Below, in pieces: positions 20,650 through 29,223 of a stretch of DNA of 64,000 nt. Position 1 is the stretch's first letter. Each line of letters opens with the position of its first letter. The stretch comes from Amycolatopsis nigrescens CSC17Ta-90 (GTDB lineage: Bacteria; Actinomycetota; Actinomycetes; Mycobacteriales; Pseudonocardiaceae), in contig NZ_ARVW01000001.1 in NCBI RefSeq assembly GCF_000384315.1, positions 6,555,001 to 6,619,000 of the forward strand, read 5' to 3'. The notes beneath the pieces were generated by a model that worked only from the letters and a program-made list of their open reading frames with translations, was not told the DNA's origin and searched no databases. Made by a program: the position numbers and the translations under genes.

Positions 20650-21388
20650 ATCCCAGCGCGAACCGGAAGGCGTCCGGCTGCAAAAAGTGCTGGCCAAGGC
20701 CGGGGTTGCGTCGCGCCGCGCGTCCGAGGACCTGATCACCCAGGGCAGGGTGACCGTGGACGGCAAGACGGTCCGCGAGCTCGGCCGCCGGGTCGACCCG
20801 GACCGTTCGGTGATCCATGTGGACGGCACCAGGGTGATCCTGGACGAGGCACTGGTCTACCTGGCGCTGAACAAGCCGCGCGGAGTGCACAGCACGATGG
20901 AAGACGACCAGGGGCGGCCCTGCGTCGGCGACTTCGTGCGGGAGAGCTCGGAGCGGCTGTTCCACGTCGGCAGGCTGGACGCGGAGACCGAGGGCCTGCT
21001 GCTGCTGACCAATGACGGCGACCTGGCGCACCGGCTGATGCACCCGTCCTTCGAGGTGGCCAAGACCTACCTGGCCGAGGTGGAGGGCACCGTGCCGCGC
21101 GGGCTCGGCAAGCGACTGAAGGCCGGGGTGACGCTGGAGGACGGCCCGGTCAAGGCGGACGAGTTCCGGGTCAAGGACATGCAGGCCGGCCGCACCCTGG
21201 TGGAGATCGTGCTGCACGAGGGCCGCAAGCACATCGTCCGGCGGCTGCTGGCCGAGGTCGGGCACCCGGTGCGCAAGCTGGTGCGCACCTCGATCGGCAC
21301 CGTGCAGCTCGGCAACGGCCGCCCCGGTTCCCTGCGCGCGCTGACCAGGGCCGAGGTGGGTTCGCTCTACCGCTCCGTCGAGCTATAA
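20639..21388 (+). CDS. rluB: 23S rRNA pseudouridine synthase RluB-type
   Basis: 249 residues. N-terminal S4 domain (VRLQKVLAKAGVASRRASEDL), then the RsuA/RluB catalytic domain with the catalytic Asp in HVGRLDAETEGLLLLTNDG and the closing HEGRKHIVRRLLAEVGHPV. It forms pseudouridine in 23S rRNA (the family acts near position 2605 in E. coli). It is the last gene of the parA-scpAB operon, as Rv1711 is in mycobacteria, and is followed by a palindromic repeat. Confidence 0.93.
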   Translation: MTSESQREPEGVRLQKVLAKAGVASRRASEDLITQGRVTVDGKTVRELGRRVDPDRSVIHVDGTRVILDEALVYLALNKPRGVHSTMEDDQGRPCVGDFVRESSERLFHVGRLDAETEGLLLLTNDGDLAHRLMHPSFEVAKTYLAEVEGTVPRGLGKRLKAGVTLEDGPVKADEFRVKDMQAGRTLVEIVLHEGRKHIVRRLLAEVGHPVRKLVRTSIGTVQLGNGRPGSLRALTRAEVGSLYRSVEL

Positions 21389-21394
21389 CCGGGG

Positions 21395-21440
21395 GTCGTG
21401 AGTGAAAAGTGTTGCCCCGGCAACCTTTTTCACTCACGAC
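21395..21440. repeat. Intergenic inverted repeat, family B copy 1
   Basis: 22-nt arms (21395-21416 and 21419-21440) around a 2-nt CC loop, paired except for two adjacent mismatches at arm positions 15-16. The arm begins GTCGTGAGTGAAAA and ends GTTGCC. It lies 6 nt after rluB and 34 bp before the recQ -10 box, so a terminator role for the upstream operon is plausible. The second copy, at 55217-55262, has its mismatches at the same arm positions. Confidence 0.9.
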
Positions 21441-21486
21441 GTCGGGGCGGATCAGGGTTGTCGGCCGGGCTCGCTACCATCGCGCG

Positions 21487-23310
21487 GTGACCTCCCTCGG
21501 AACCGAGACCAGCGACGCGCTGCAGGTGCTGCATCGCGTTTTCGGCTACGACTCGTTCCGGGGAGGGCAGCAGGAGATCATCGAGCACGTCGTCGGCGGC
21601 GGGGACGCGCTCGTGCTGATGCCGACCGGCGGCGGGAAGTCGTTGTGCTACCAGATTCCGGCGCTGGTGCGCGAGGGCGTCGGGGTGGTCGTCTCGCCGC
21701 TGATCGCGTTGATGCAGGACCAGGTGGACGCGTTGCGCGCGCTCGGCGTGCGGGCCGGGTTCCTCAACTCCACCCAGGACTTCGAGCAGCGCCGCCAGGT
21801 CGAGTCCGACTTCCTCTCCGGTGAGCTGGATCTGCTCTACCTGGCGCCGGAGCGGCTCACCGTCGAGTCCACCGTGCGGCTGCTCGAACGCGGCAAGATC
21901 TCGTTGTTCGCCATCGACGAGGCGCACTGCGTCTCCCAGTGGGGGCACGACTTCCGGCCCGACTACCTGGCGCTGTCCGGGCTGCACGAGCGCTGGCCGG
22001 AGGTGCCGAGGATCGCGCTCACCGCGACCGCGACCGAGGCCACCCACGCGGAGATCGCGACCCGACTGAACCTCGGCGACGCCCGGCACTTCGTGGCCAG
22101 CTTCGACCGGCCGAACATCCAGTACCGGATCGTGGGGAAGAACGAGCCGAAGCGGCAGCTGCTGGACCTGCTGCGCACCGAGCATGCCGGAGACGCGGGC
22201 ATCGTCTACTGCCTTTCGCGGAACTCGGTGGAGAAGACCGCGGAGTTCCTGACCCAGAACGGGATCACCGCGGTGCCGTACCACGCGGGGCTGGACACGC
22301 GGACCCGCGCCACGAACCAGGCCCGCTTCCTGCGCGAAGAGGGCCTGGTCGTGGTCGCCACGATCGCCTTCGGGATGGGCATCGACAAGCCGGACGTGCG
22401 GTTCGTGGCGCATCTCGACCTGCCGAAGTCGGTGGAGGGCTACTACCAGGAGACCGGCCGCGCCGGCCGCGACGGGCTGCCGTCCACCGCCTGGCTGGCC
22501 TACGGGCTGCAGGACGTGGTGCAGCAGCGGAAGATGATCGACACCTCGGAGGGCGACGCCGCGCACCGCCGCCGGCTCGGTACGCACCTGGACGCCATGC
22601 TGGCGCTGTGCGAAACCGTGGAGTGTCGCCGGGTGCAGCTGCTGAACTACTTCGGCCAGCAGGGCACGCCGTGCGGCAACTGTGACACCTGCCTGACCCC
22701 GCCGGAATCCTGGGACGGCACGGTTCCCGCGCAGAAGCTGCTCTCCGCGGTGTACCGGCTGCAGCACGAGCGGCGGCAGAAGTTCGGTGCCGGGCAGGTG
22801 ATCGACATCCTGCTCGGCAAGACCACCCCGAAGGTCACCCAGCACAGCCACGACTCGCTGTCGGTGTTCGGGATCGGCACCGAGCTGCGGGACACCGAGT
22901 GGCGCGGAGTGGTGCGCCAACTGCTGGCACAGGGCCTGCTGTCCGTCGAAGGGGACTACGGCACGCTGGTGCTCACCGACGCGAGCGCCGAGGTGCTCGG
23001 CCGGCAGCGCGAGGTGCGGCTGCGCCGCGAGCCCGAGCGGGTGGCCAGGGCCGCGAAGCCGCGCCGGGCCGCCGAGGCCGTGGACATGCCGGCGGAGGCG
23101 GCTCCGGTGTTCGAGCGGCTGCGCGCCTGGCGGGCCGCCACCGCGAAGGAACAGGGCGTGCCGCCGTACGTGGTCTTCCACGACAAGACGCTGCGGCAGA
23201 TCGCGACCGAGGCCCCGTCGACACTGGCCGAGCTCGGCACGATCAGCGGGGTCGGTGAGAACAAGCTGGCCAAGTACGGCCAGCCGATCCTGGACACCCT
23301 CGCCGGCTAG
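21487..23310 (+). CDS. recQ: ATP-dependent DNA helicase RecQ
   Basis: 607 residues, a 3'-5' helicase of superfamily 2. Walker A is in [18 protein letters not shown], the DEAH box in [18 protein letters not shown], and motif VI in [12 protein letters not shown]. The zinc site is [10 protein letters not shown]...CGNCDTC, followed by a winged helix and a C-terminal HRDC domain (about 525-600). GTG 21487 is chosen because TACCAT (21475-21480) ends 6 nt before it; an upstream in-frame ATG would fall in the palindromic repeat. It is the first gene of the accessory block that separates rluB from cmk. Confidence 0.94.
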   Translation: MTSLGTETSDALQVLHRVFGYDSFRGGQQEIIEHVVGGGDALVLMPTGGGKSLCYQIPALVREGVGVVVSPLIALMQDQVDALRALGVRAGFLNSTQDFEQRRQVESDFLSGELDLLYLAPERLTVESTVRLLERGKISLFAIDEAHCVSQWGHDFRPDYLALSGLHERWPEVPRIALTATATEATHAEIATRLNLGDARHFVASFDRPNIQYRIVGKNEPKRQLLDLLRTEHAGDAGIVYCLSRNSVEKTAEFLTQNGITAVPYHAGLDTRTRATNQARFLREEGLVVVATIAFGMGIDKPDVRFVAHLDLPKSVEGYYQETGRAGRDGLPSTAWLAYGLQDVVQQRKMIDTSEGDAAHRRRLGTHLDAMLALCETVECRRVQLLNYFGQQGTPCGNCDTCLTPPESWDGTVPAQKLLSAVYRLQHERRQKFGAGQVIDILLGKTTPKVTQHSHDSLSVFGIGTELRDTEWRGVVRQLLAQGLLSVEGDYGTLVLTDASAEVLGRQREVRLRREPERVARAAKPRRAAEAVDMPAEAAPVFERLRAWRAATAKEQGVPPYVVFHDKTLRQIATEAPSTLAELGTISGVGENKLAKYGQPILDTLAG

Positions 23311-23314
23311 CCCG

Positions 23315-23782
23315 CTACCATTCCCGCCGGAGGACGCCGCCGTCCTCTTCGCCGTTGTCCTCGTCCTCGTCGTCGGCACGCTCCGACCTGCGGTACGCCG
23401 ACTGCGGGGCGGACTCGATGACGTCGTCGATCTGGTCGCCCTCCTGGATCATGGTGTACGCGCGGCGCAGGTCCGGCGTGCTGCCGGAAAGCGCGTTGCG
23501 CACCTGCGGATCGTCGAGGTGCCGCCCGCCCGCGATGTCCTGCCAGGACAGGTCACCGTCGTCGATGCGCTTCTGCAGCTCGCGAAGCTCCTTGGGCGCG
23601 TCCTTGCTCTTGGCGAAGGCCTCGATCTGCTCGATGTCCTGTTTGGAGAGACCGGTCTTCGGGATGTTCCGGTCGACCTCCTTCGCGCGGGAGATCGCCT
23701 GCTCCAGCCCTGCCTCGGCGGCCGCCAGCTTCGCCTCGGCGGCCCGGATTTCCGGTGTCTTCCAGGAGTCAGGACCGGTCAT
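23315..23782 (-). CDS. Unknown protein, last gene of the Rhs toxin operon
   Basis: 155 residues, not recognised. Residues about 10-40 form a coiled coil (AEAKLAAAEAGLEQAISRA), the middle is helical and charged (SKQDIEQIEAFAKSKDAPKE), and the C-terminus is very acidic (DDEDEDNGEEDGG). No signal peptide or membrane segment. It starts 34 nt after the Imm26-like gene on the same strand and ends 4 nt from the recQ stop (tail to tail). It could be a second immunity protein, a chaperone or an unrelated passenger. Confidence 0.75.
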   Translation of the reverse strand: MTGPDSWKTPEIRAAEAKLAAAEAGLEQAISRAKEVDRNIPKTGLSKQDIEQIEAFAKSKDAPKELRELQKRIDDGDLSWQDIAGGRHLDDPQVRNALSGSTPDLRRAYTMIQEGDQIDDVIESAPQSAYRRSERADDEDEDNGEEDGGVLRREW

Positions 23783-23816
23783 GATCTGCCTTTCACGTCG
23801 ACCGAAAGCCGGTTGG

Positions 23817-24308
23817 CTACTTCACCGGGGCACGCTTGATACCGAGGGCATCGGATACGAGGTCGTCGATGGCTCGGTAACTGCCGAGCGACCAGCTACC
23901 ACAGGGTTCCACCGGTCCCGCGATCTCGCTGCCGGTCTCGTCGAAGTACTTTTTTCTACTGGCGCTCCAGAAGCAATGCTGGCGCAGGAGGTCCGCCGGG
24001 CCGATCTCGGCCTGCGCTACTGTCTCGAAAGCTCCCTTCGTCCAACCCATCCGGTTGGTGTACTCCGGGGCGATAAGCAGGCGGTCGGGCGTGAGCTGGT
24101 CGAGCGGCGGTTCCCTGGTCGTCGCTCGCGCGTCGTAGATGTACAGCAGGTAGGCACCTGGCATGGGCGCGCGCCCCTGTGGCAGTTCCGCAAAGATCAC
24201 CCGGCCGAACAGATACTGCTCGTCCGGTAGCAACATGGTGAACACGTCACCGGGCTGCGGTTTCTTGCTCGACCGCTTCAGGTACTTGAAGTTCGTGTCC
24301 AGCTCCAC
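23817..24308 (-). CDS. Imm26-like immunity protein for the Rhs toxin
   Basis: 163 residues, GTG start overlapping the toxin stop by 1 nt (TAGTG). The N-terminus, KPQPGDVFTMLLPDEQYLFG then RVIF (about 17-40), matches the Imm26 pattern, in which GDVF and a YxFGRV strand open the domain. The remainder has several Trp and Cys residues (TNRMGWTKGAFE, QHCFWSASRKKYFD). Polymorphic toxin systems place the matching immunity gene directly after the toxin, which is the layout here. Its G+C is clearly lower than that of its neighbours, as is that of the toxin tip. It should neutralise the GIY-YIG-like nuclease in the cytoplasm. Confidence 0.72.
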   Translation of the reverse strand: MELDTNFKYLKRSSKKPQPGDVFTMLLPDEQYLFGRVIFAELPQGRAPMPGAYLLYIYDARATTREPPLDQLTPDRLLIAPEYTNRMGWTKGAFETVAQAEIGPADLLRQHCFWSASRKKYFDETGSEIAGPVEPCGSWSLGSYRAIDDLVSDALGIKRAPVK

Positions 24309-27300
24309 TATTCAAGGCCATTCTGTCGACGCCACCAACGTCCCCATTCTACCGCTGGGTCATGAATATCGCGATGTGGGGCTATTTCATTTCTGGCGTT
24401 CTCCCACTCCGGATGGTCGCTGATGTAGCTTTGCTCGATGGCGCGGGCCTGACCTCGGGTCATGTCTTGGGTGTTCAGCTGTTCCAGTCGTTCGAATCTC
24501 TCGCCATGCTCACCACCGCGACGTTCGATATCGTTGCTGATTCCGACGTAGTTCGGTTCCCCGTCCACAATGCCGTGATAAATGCCGTGGCCGCCGACAC
24601 CGTTGTGGTTCTGGTTCAGGTACGCGGGGAACTCGGGCTCGGGATCCGGGTCGGCGTCTCCGCAGTCGAGACCCAGCGCATCGAGTTGGCGCAACGGGTT
24701 CGCCACGTAGGCATGCGGGTTCGGTCCCGGCGCCAGTCCCAGCGGATCGCTGGAGGCATAGTGACCGGTCGCGGGGTCGTAGTGCCGGTAGTAGTTGTAG
24801 TGGAAGCCGCTTTCCGGGTCGTGGTACTGGCCGGGAAAACGCAGTGGTGTCCCGGCGGTGGCGGTCAGCTCGGTGAGCGCCCTGCCCCAGAGCGTCGTCT
24901 GGGATTTCCAGGCCACCTCGCCCGCCGGATCGACCAGTTCGGTCGGGGTTCCGATCAGGTCGGTGACGATGGAGTAGAAGCGCTGGTCGACCCACTCCTG
25001 AGGGGCGTCGGGCCGGCGCCCGCGCTCGACCTGGGTCACCGGCCGCGCGGAGTTGGGCTGGTAGTTCCACGTCGTCGACCGGGTGCCGTCGTGGGTTTGC
25101 TCGGCCAGGACCGAGCCGTCCCAAGCGAAGTCCACCTGCTCGGCCACGGAACCGTCCGGTGCCACGCGCTGTTTGGCGATTCGTCTGCCGATCGCGTCGT
25201 AGCGGTACCGCCAGCGGGTGCCGTCGGGTGTGACGACCTCGACCAGTCGGTCGTCCGCGTCCCAGACGTAATGCCAGGTGTCGGGTTTCGCGGAGAGCCT
25301 TTTCTTCTGCCGCAGTACCACCCGGCCCTGGCGGTCGTGCTGATAGCGCACGTTGCCGGCGCGCTGGACCAGAGTGCCGGTGTGCTCCCGCGGACCGAGC
25401 TCGTCACCGTCCCGGCTCGGCCATTCGGCCATGGTGAGGTTTCCAGCGGCGTCATAGGCGTACCGCTCGGACCAGCCAGGCCCGTTCACCCCGGTGACCC
25501 GTCCGGTCTGGTCGAGGTCGTACCTTCGCGGCCCCGCGAGATCGTCCTCGATCGCGGTCAGCTGACCACTTGCCTGGTAGTGGTAGCGCCGCTGCTGGAC
25601 CGTTCGCGCCGGGCCGGTTCCGGGCGCCCCGGCGATGGCCGAGAGCGTCTGGCCGGTCAGCCGGTGGTTGGCATCCCAGGTCTGCGCGAGCAGCGCGCCG
25701 GTGTCCAGCACCCGTTCGGTCTCGCGCCCCGCCTGGTCGTAGCCGAAGGTCAAGGTGCGACCGCCGGTGTGGATCGCGGTCGGCCGCCGATCCGCGTCGT
25801 ACTCCCAGTTGCTCACGCTCCCGGTGGGGGTGCGGCGTTCGGTGCGTCGCCCCAACTCGTCGTAGCGAGAGGTGATGCGGCGCCCGTTGAGCGTTTCGGA
25901 GAGCACCCGGCCGAGCGCGTCGCGCTGGAACCGGACGTCGGCGTCGGCGTTGACCGCGCGCAGCAGGCGGCCAGCCGGGTCGTATTCGAAGCCGGCCACG
26001 GTGTCGCCGGACCGGCGCTCGACGATGTTGCCGAGCGTGTCGCGGGTGAACCTGGTGACCTCACCGAGGCCGTTGACGCGCTCGAGCAATTGCCCGGCCG
26101 CGTCGTTCCGGTAGCGGATCGTGCGCCCGTTGAAGTCGGTTTCGCCGACCAGATTGCCCGCCGCGTCGTATTCGTAGCGCCATTCCCTGCCCTGCTGGTT
26201 ACGCACGCCAACCAGCCGGAGCTCGGTGTCGTAGCTGTATTCGAGGCGCGTGCCGTCGGGCCTGGTGTGCGCCGCGGGCAGATCGAAGTGCGTGGTTTCG
26301 ATCCGGGTGAGTGCGCCGTGCGGGGCCATGTGGTCGACCTGGTTTCCCTGACCGTCGTAGCTCCACCTCTCGGTAGCGCCGTCAGGGAGCGTGCGGGACA
26401 GCAGCTTGCCCTCGATCGTCCACATGAGACGGGTCGTGCCGCCCATCGCGTCCGTGATCGTCACGACCCGTCCGAACCGGTCACGCTGGTAGCGGCTCGT
26501 CGCGCCCGCCGGATCGGTCACCGCGACCGGCAGACCTGCCTCGTTCGTGGTCACCCTGCGGATGTGGCCGAGTGCATCGGTCACCGAGCTGAGATGTCCT
26601 CGCTCGTCGTAGGTGTAGCGCGTCGTGGCGCCGGCCGGGTTGGTCAACGCCAGCAGGTTGCCTCGCTCGTCGTACTCGCGCCGCCAGCGCGAACCGTCCG
26701 GGTCGATCGTGCTCACCGGCAACCTGAGGTCGTTGCATTCGGCGAGCGACTGGCTGCCGTCCGGGCGGGTGATGACGGTGAGGTTGCCTGCTTCGTCGTA
26801 GTCGTAGCGAGTGGTACGTCCCAGCGCGTCGGTTTCCGCGACCAGCCGGTCGTGCCCGTCCCATTCGTAGCGCGTCTCGTTGCCGAGCGGGTCCACCTGG
26901 CGGATGAGCTGGTGCAGCTCGTCGAAGTGGTGCGTGGTGACGTGCCCGAAGGAATCGGTCTCCACGGTGACCCGGTTGTCCGGGTCGTATTCGAAGGTGC
27001 CGGTGAGCACGTTGCCGGAGCCTTCGGTGCGCACGCAGCGGCCGGTGTGGTCGTACTGGTAGCCGTACCATTCACCGTTGCGGTCGTCCCAGCGGGTGAT
27101 CCGGCCGGCGTGGTCGTAGTGGAACCGCAGGGGTTGCCCGGAGGAGTTGGTCACCGCGGTCAGCCGTCGGTCCTGGTAGCCGAACCGGACCAGGGTGATG
27201 TCCTCGGCGGCGGGCTGACGCAGGCGCAACGACGTGACCAGCCCGTTCTCGGTGTCCACCCCGACGTGGTAGCCGCCGGAGTGGCGGACGCCGGTGACGG

Positions 27301-28756
27301 TGCCGGTGTCGTCGTGCTCGAAGTCGATGCGGTGACCGTTGCGATCCGTCACCGCCGTGATCGGAGCGGTTCCCGCGGTCGCGGGCGGGAAATGCAGGGT
27401 GTGGCCGGTTTCCGGCTGAGTGATCGTGTAGCCACCTTCGCCGGTCCGTGCGAGCGGCCACCGGGCACCCTCGGCCGGCAGCACGTCGCCGTCCTCCGCC
27501 GGGGTTGGGTACACCAGGATCACGCCGGCGGGACCGGCGTAGCAGACACCCCGCTCGTCGAACTCGAGCCGTTGGTCCAAAGTGGACGCCCAGGACGGTC
27601 CGAACAGGCGGCCCGCCCGATAGGACGAGACGTGCACCCGCTTGAGCACCAGCGGCAGCAGCCCTGGTAGGTCGACGTCGGTCTGGACCATGAACATCTC
27701 GCCGGTCGCCGCGTCGATCGGTTCCTTGCGGCCGCACCGGCCGACCGGCTCCTGCGCGGTGTCCTTTGGCTCGCTGGCGTTGTCCCGCAGCGAGCCGTCC
27801 TGATCGGTTCGGGCCGGCCCTGCGCCGTTCGTGTCGCCGGCCCGCCCGGAGTTGGCGCCCGGATCCGTACTGCCGTCGCCCGACGAACTGGGCGTGGTGT
27901 CCCGGGCGGCGGCGCGTTCGTCGCGGAGACCGGTGGCGTTGTCGTGTGCGCTGTGCGCGGCGGAGGAGGCCGAGGTGGCGCCGTCGCGGACAGCGCCGGC
28001 CCCGTCGCGGACCGAGTCGACGCCGCCCTTGGTCTGTGCGGCGCCCTCGCCCGCTTCGTTGGCGACGTTGATCGCGTCGTTGAGGCTGCGCACATCCTTG
28101 ATCTTGGACAGCGCGCTGCCGACCTTCTGGATGCCCTGCACCACCTGCTGGGCGCCCTCGATGATGGCCTTGATGCCCTCGATCAGCTGCATGATCGCGT
28201 TGTAGATCTGGATGCCGTCGTAGACGAGCTTCACCGCGCGGCCCCAGCCGACCACCGGGATGGGCAGCATCGCGGCCGCTTCGATGAGCTTGTCGACCAG
28301 TTTCTTGATCAGGTTCAGCGCTTGGTCGCAGGCCCGTTTGGAGCCTTCGGCGACCTTGTTCAGCGCCATCCCGATGAGCTTGGCGGCCTGGGCGTCGACC
28401 TCGATGCCGACCGTCCACTCCTTGGCGATCAGGCCCTCGAAGGCCTGCGCGGCGTCGCCCTGCCAGGCCGGTCCCAGCTCCTGCAGGCCGGTGTTGAGAT
28501 TGTTCCGGATCGCCTGCAGCGCGTCGCAGACGTTCTCCCACTGGGCCGCCTGCTGCGAAATCTTCTCGAAGTCGCCGGTGATCGGCTTGATGATGGAGTC
28601 GACCAGGCTCTCGCCGACCACCTGCTGCCAGACCCAGTCGACCGCCTGTACCTCGAAACCGGCCTCCCGGACCGCGTCCTCGACGGTCGGCCCGGTCGCG
28701 GCGGGGGTGCGGCCCAGCAGCGCGATCGGGTCCTGGGCGTCGGCGTAGGAACCCAT
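24308..28756 (-). CDS. Type VII-associated Rhs polymorphic toxin with GIY-YIG-like nuclease tip
   Basis: 1482 residues in four parts. (1) Residues 1-240 are helical, with a WXG-type turn (GPAWQGDAAQAF, WQG at 98-100) as in ESX/type VII substrates. (2) An Ala/Ser/Asp-rich linker to about 335. (3) A DUF6531 start (PIDAATGEMFMVQTDVDLPG), then about 1000 residues of YD/RHS repeats (for example YDEAGNLTVITRPDG) closed by the core motif YRHYDPATGHYASSDPLGL. (4) A variable tip from about 1370: GIYHGIVDGEPNYVG (Tyr1393, Tyr1403), ERR (1411-1413) and Glu1441, the Tyr/Tyr/Arg/Glu pattern of GIY-YIG nucleases. It is probably exported to kill competitors by cutting nucleic acid. G+C falls to about 56% in the last 240 bases of the gene against about 70% in the RHS core. 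The start overlaps the EspC-like stop (TGATG). Confidence 0.88.
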   Translation of the reverse strand: MGSYADAQDPIALLGRTPAATGPTVEDAVREAGFEVQAVDWVWQQVVGESLVDSIIKPITGDFEKISQQAAQWENVCDALQAIRNNLNTGLQELGPAWQGDAAQAFEGLIAKEWTVGIEVDAQAAKLIGMALNKVAEGSKRACDQALNLIKKLVDKLIEAAAMLPIPVVGWGRAVKLVYDGIQIYNAIMQLIEGIKAIIEGAQQVVQGIQKVGSALSKIKDVRSLNDAINVANEAGEGAAQTKGGVDSVRDGAGAVRDGATSASSAAHSAHDNATGLRDERAAARDTTPSSSGDGSTDPGANSGRAGDTNGAGPARTDQDGSLRDNASEPKDTAQEPVGRCGRKEPIDAATGEMFMVQTDVDLPGLLPLVLKRVHVSSYRAGRLFGPSWASTLDQRLEFDERGVCYAGPAGVILVYPTPAEDGDVLPAEGARWPLARTGEGGYTITQPETGHTLHFPPATAGTAPITAVTDRNGHRIDFEHDDTGTVTGVRHSGGYHVGVDTENGLVTSLRLRQPAAEDITLVRFGYQDRRLTAVTNSSGQPLRFHYDHAGRITRWDDRNGEWYGYQYDHTGRCVRTEGSGNVLTGTFEYDPDNRVTVETDSFGHVTTHHFDELHQLIRQVDPLGNETRYEWDGHDRLVAETDALGRTTRYDYDEAGNLTVITRPDGSQSLAECNDLRLPVSTIDPDGSRWRREYDERGNLLALTNPAGATTRYTYDERGHLSSVTDALGHIRRVTTNEAGLPVAVTDPAGATSRYQRDRFGRVVTITDAMGGTTRLMWTIEGKLLSRTLPDGATERWSYDGQGNQVDHMAPHGALTRIETTHFDLPAAHTRPDGTRLEYSYDTELRLVGVRNQQGREWRYEYDAAGNLVGETDFNGRTIRYRNDAAGQLLERVNGLGEVTRFTRDTLGNIVERRSGDTVAGFEYDPAGRLLRAVNADADVRFQRDALGRVLSETLNGRRITSRYDELGRRTERRTPTGSVSNWEYDADRRPTAIHTGGRTLTFGYDQAGRETERVLDTGALLAQTWDANHRLTGQTLSAIAGAPGTGPARTVQQRRYHYQASGQLTAIEDDLAGPRRYDLDQTGRVTGVNGPGWSERYAYDAAGNLTMAEWPSRDGDELGPREHTGTLVQRAGNVRYQHDRQGRVVLRQKKRLSAKPDTWHYVWDADDRLVEVVTPDGTRWRYRYDAIGRRIAKQRVAPDGSVAEQVDFAWDGSVLAEQTHDGTRSTTWNYQPNSARPVTQVERGRRPDAPQEWVDQRFYSIVTDLIGTPTELVDPAGEVAWKSQTTLWGRALTELTATAGTPLRFPGQYHDPESGFHYNYYRHYDPATGHYASSDPLGLAPGPNPHAYVANPLRQLDALGLDCGDADPDPEPEFPAYLNQNHNGVGGHGIYHGIVDGEPNYVGISNDIERRGGEHGERFERLEQLNTQDMTRGQARAIEQSYISDHPEWENARNEIAPHRDIHDPAVEWGRWWRRQNGLE

Positions 28757-29118
28757 CAGGCCGCGCCCCCGGTCTTCGGCGCGGTGGCCACGACGTCGTC
28801 GATCGGCGCGGTGAACTTACCGATCTCGGCCTTGGTCGCGGCGTCCTTCTTTTCGTACTGTTCGGCCGCGGTGTCCAGATTGGTCTTCACCTTGGAGAGC
28901 TTTTCGGTCGCAGAACTCAGCGCGTCGGTGTAAAGACCGACCACCCCGTCGACCACGGGGACGAGCAAGGCCAGCAGACCGGTGAAGCCGCTGGTGTCGC
29001 CGCCCTTGTCCTTCGCGTGCTGCTGGATCTTGGTGAAATGGCCGGTGCTGCGTTCCAGCAGCCCGCTGTATCCCCGCAGTTCTTCGGGCTCTACATGGAA
29101 GCTTTCTCCCCCTGGCAT
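28756..29118 (-). CDS. EspC-like type VII secretion substrate / partner of the Rhs toxin
   Basis: 120 residues, helical hairpin, no signal peptide. VEPEELRGYSGLLERS opens the first helix, and the second ends EQYEKKD (about 88-94), which contains the YxxxD/E export signal of ESX substrates. The general pattern resembles the EspC/DUF2580 family. It is translationally coupled to the toxin (TGATG), so the two are made together; the YxxxD signal may be supplied in trans to the WXG domain of the toxin. GAGGGG lies 6-7 nt before the ATG. No ESX core gene lies in the window, so the secretion machine must be encoded elsewhere. Confidence 0.75.
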   Translation of the reverse strand: MPGGESFHVEPEELRGYSGLLERSTGHFTKIQQHAKDKGGDTSGFTGLLALLVPVVDGVVGLYTDALSSATEKLSKVKTNLDTAAEQYEKKDAATKAEIGKFTAPIDDVVATAPKTGGAA

Positions 29119-29223
29119 GGCGACCCCTCACCCGTGAACTCAGGTATTCGTGGGATCGAAAGTAAGACTTCCGCCGTGCACAGTGCGGCGCTTCCCGCAG
29201 ATCCACCCGATGGGACTAGAGGT

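Noticed and set aside
24362..27670. An 1102-codon plus-strand open frame across the Rhs gene
   Set aside because: The opposite strand has unmistakable RHS repeats and correct codon bias; the plus-strand product is Val/Gly/Arg-rich nonsense.
29119..29223. Promoter for the toxin operon
   Set aside because: Possible -10 boxes such as TACCTG exist on the minus strand, but none has a -35 at normal spacing, so no specific site can be supported.
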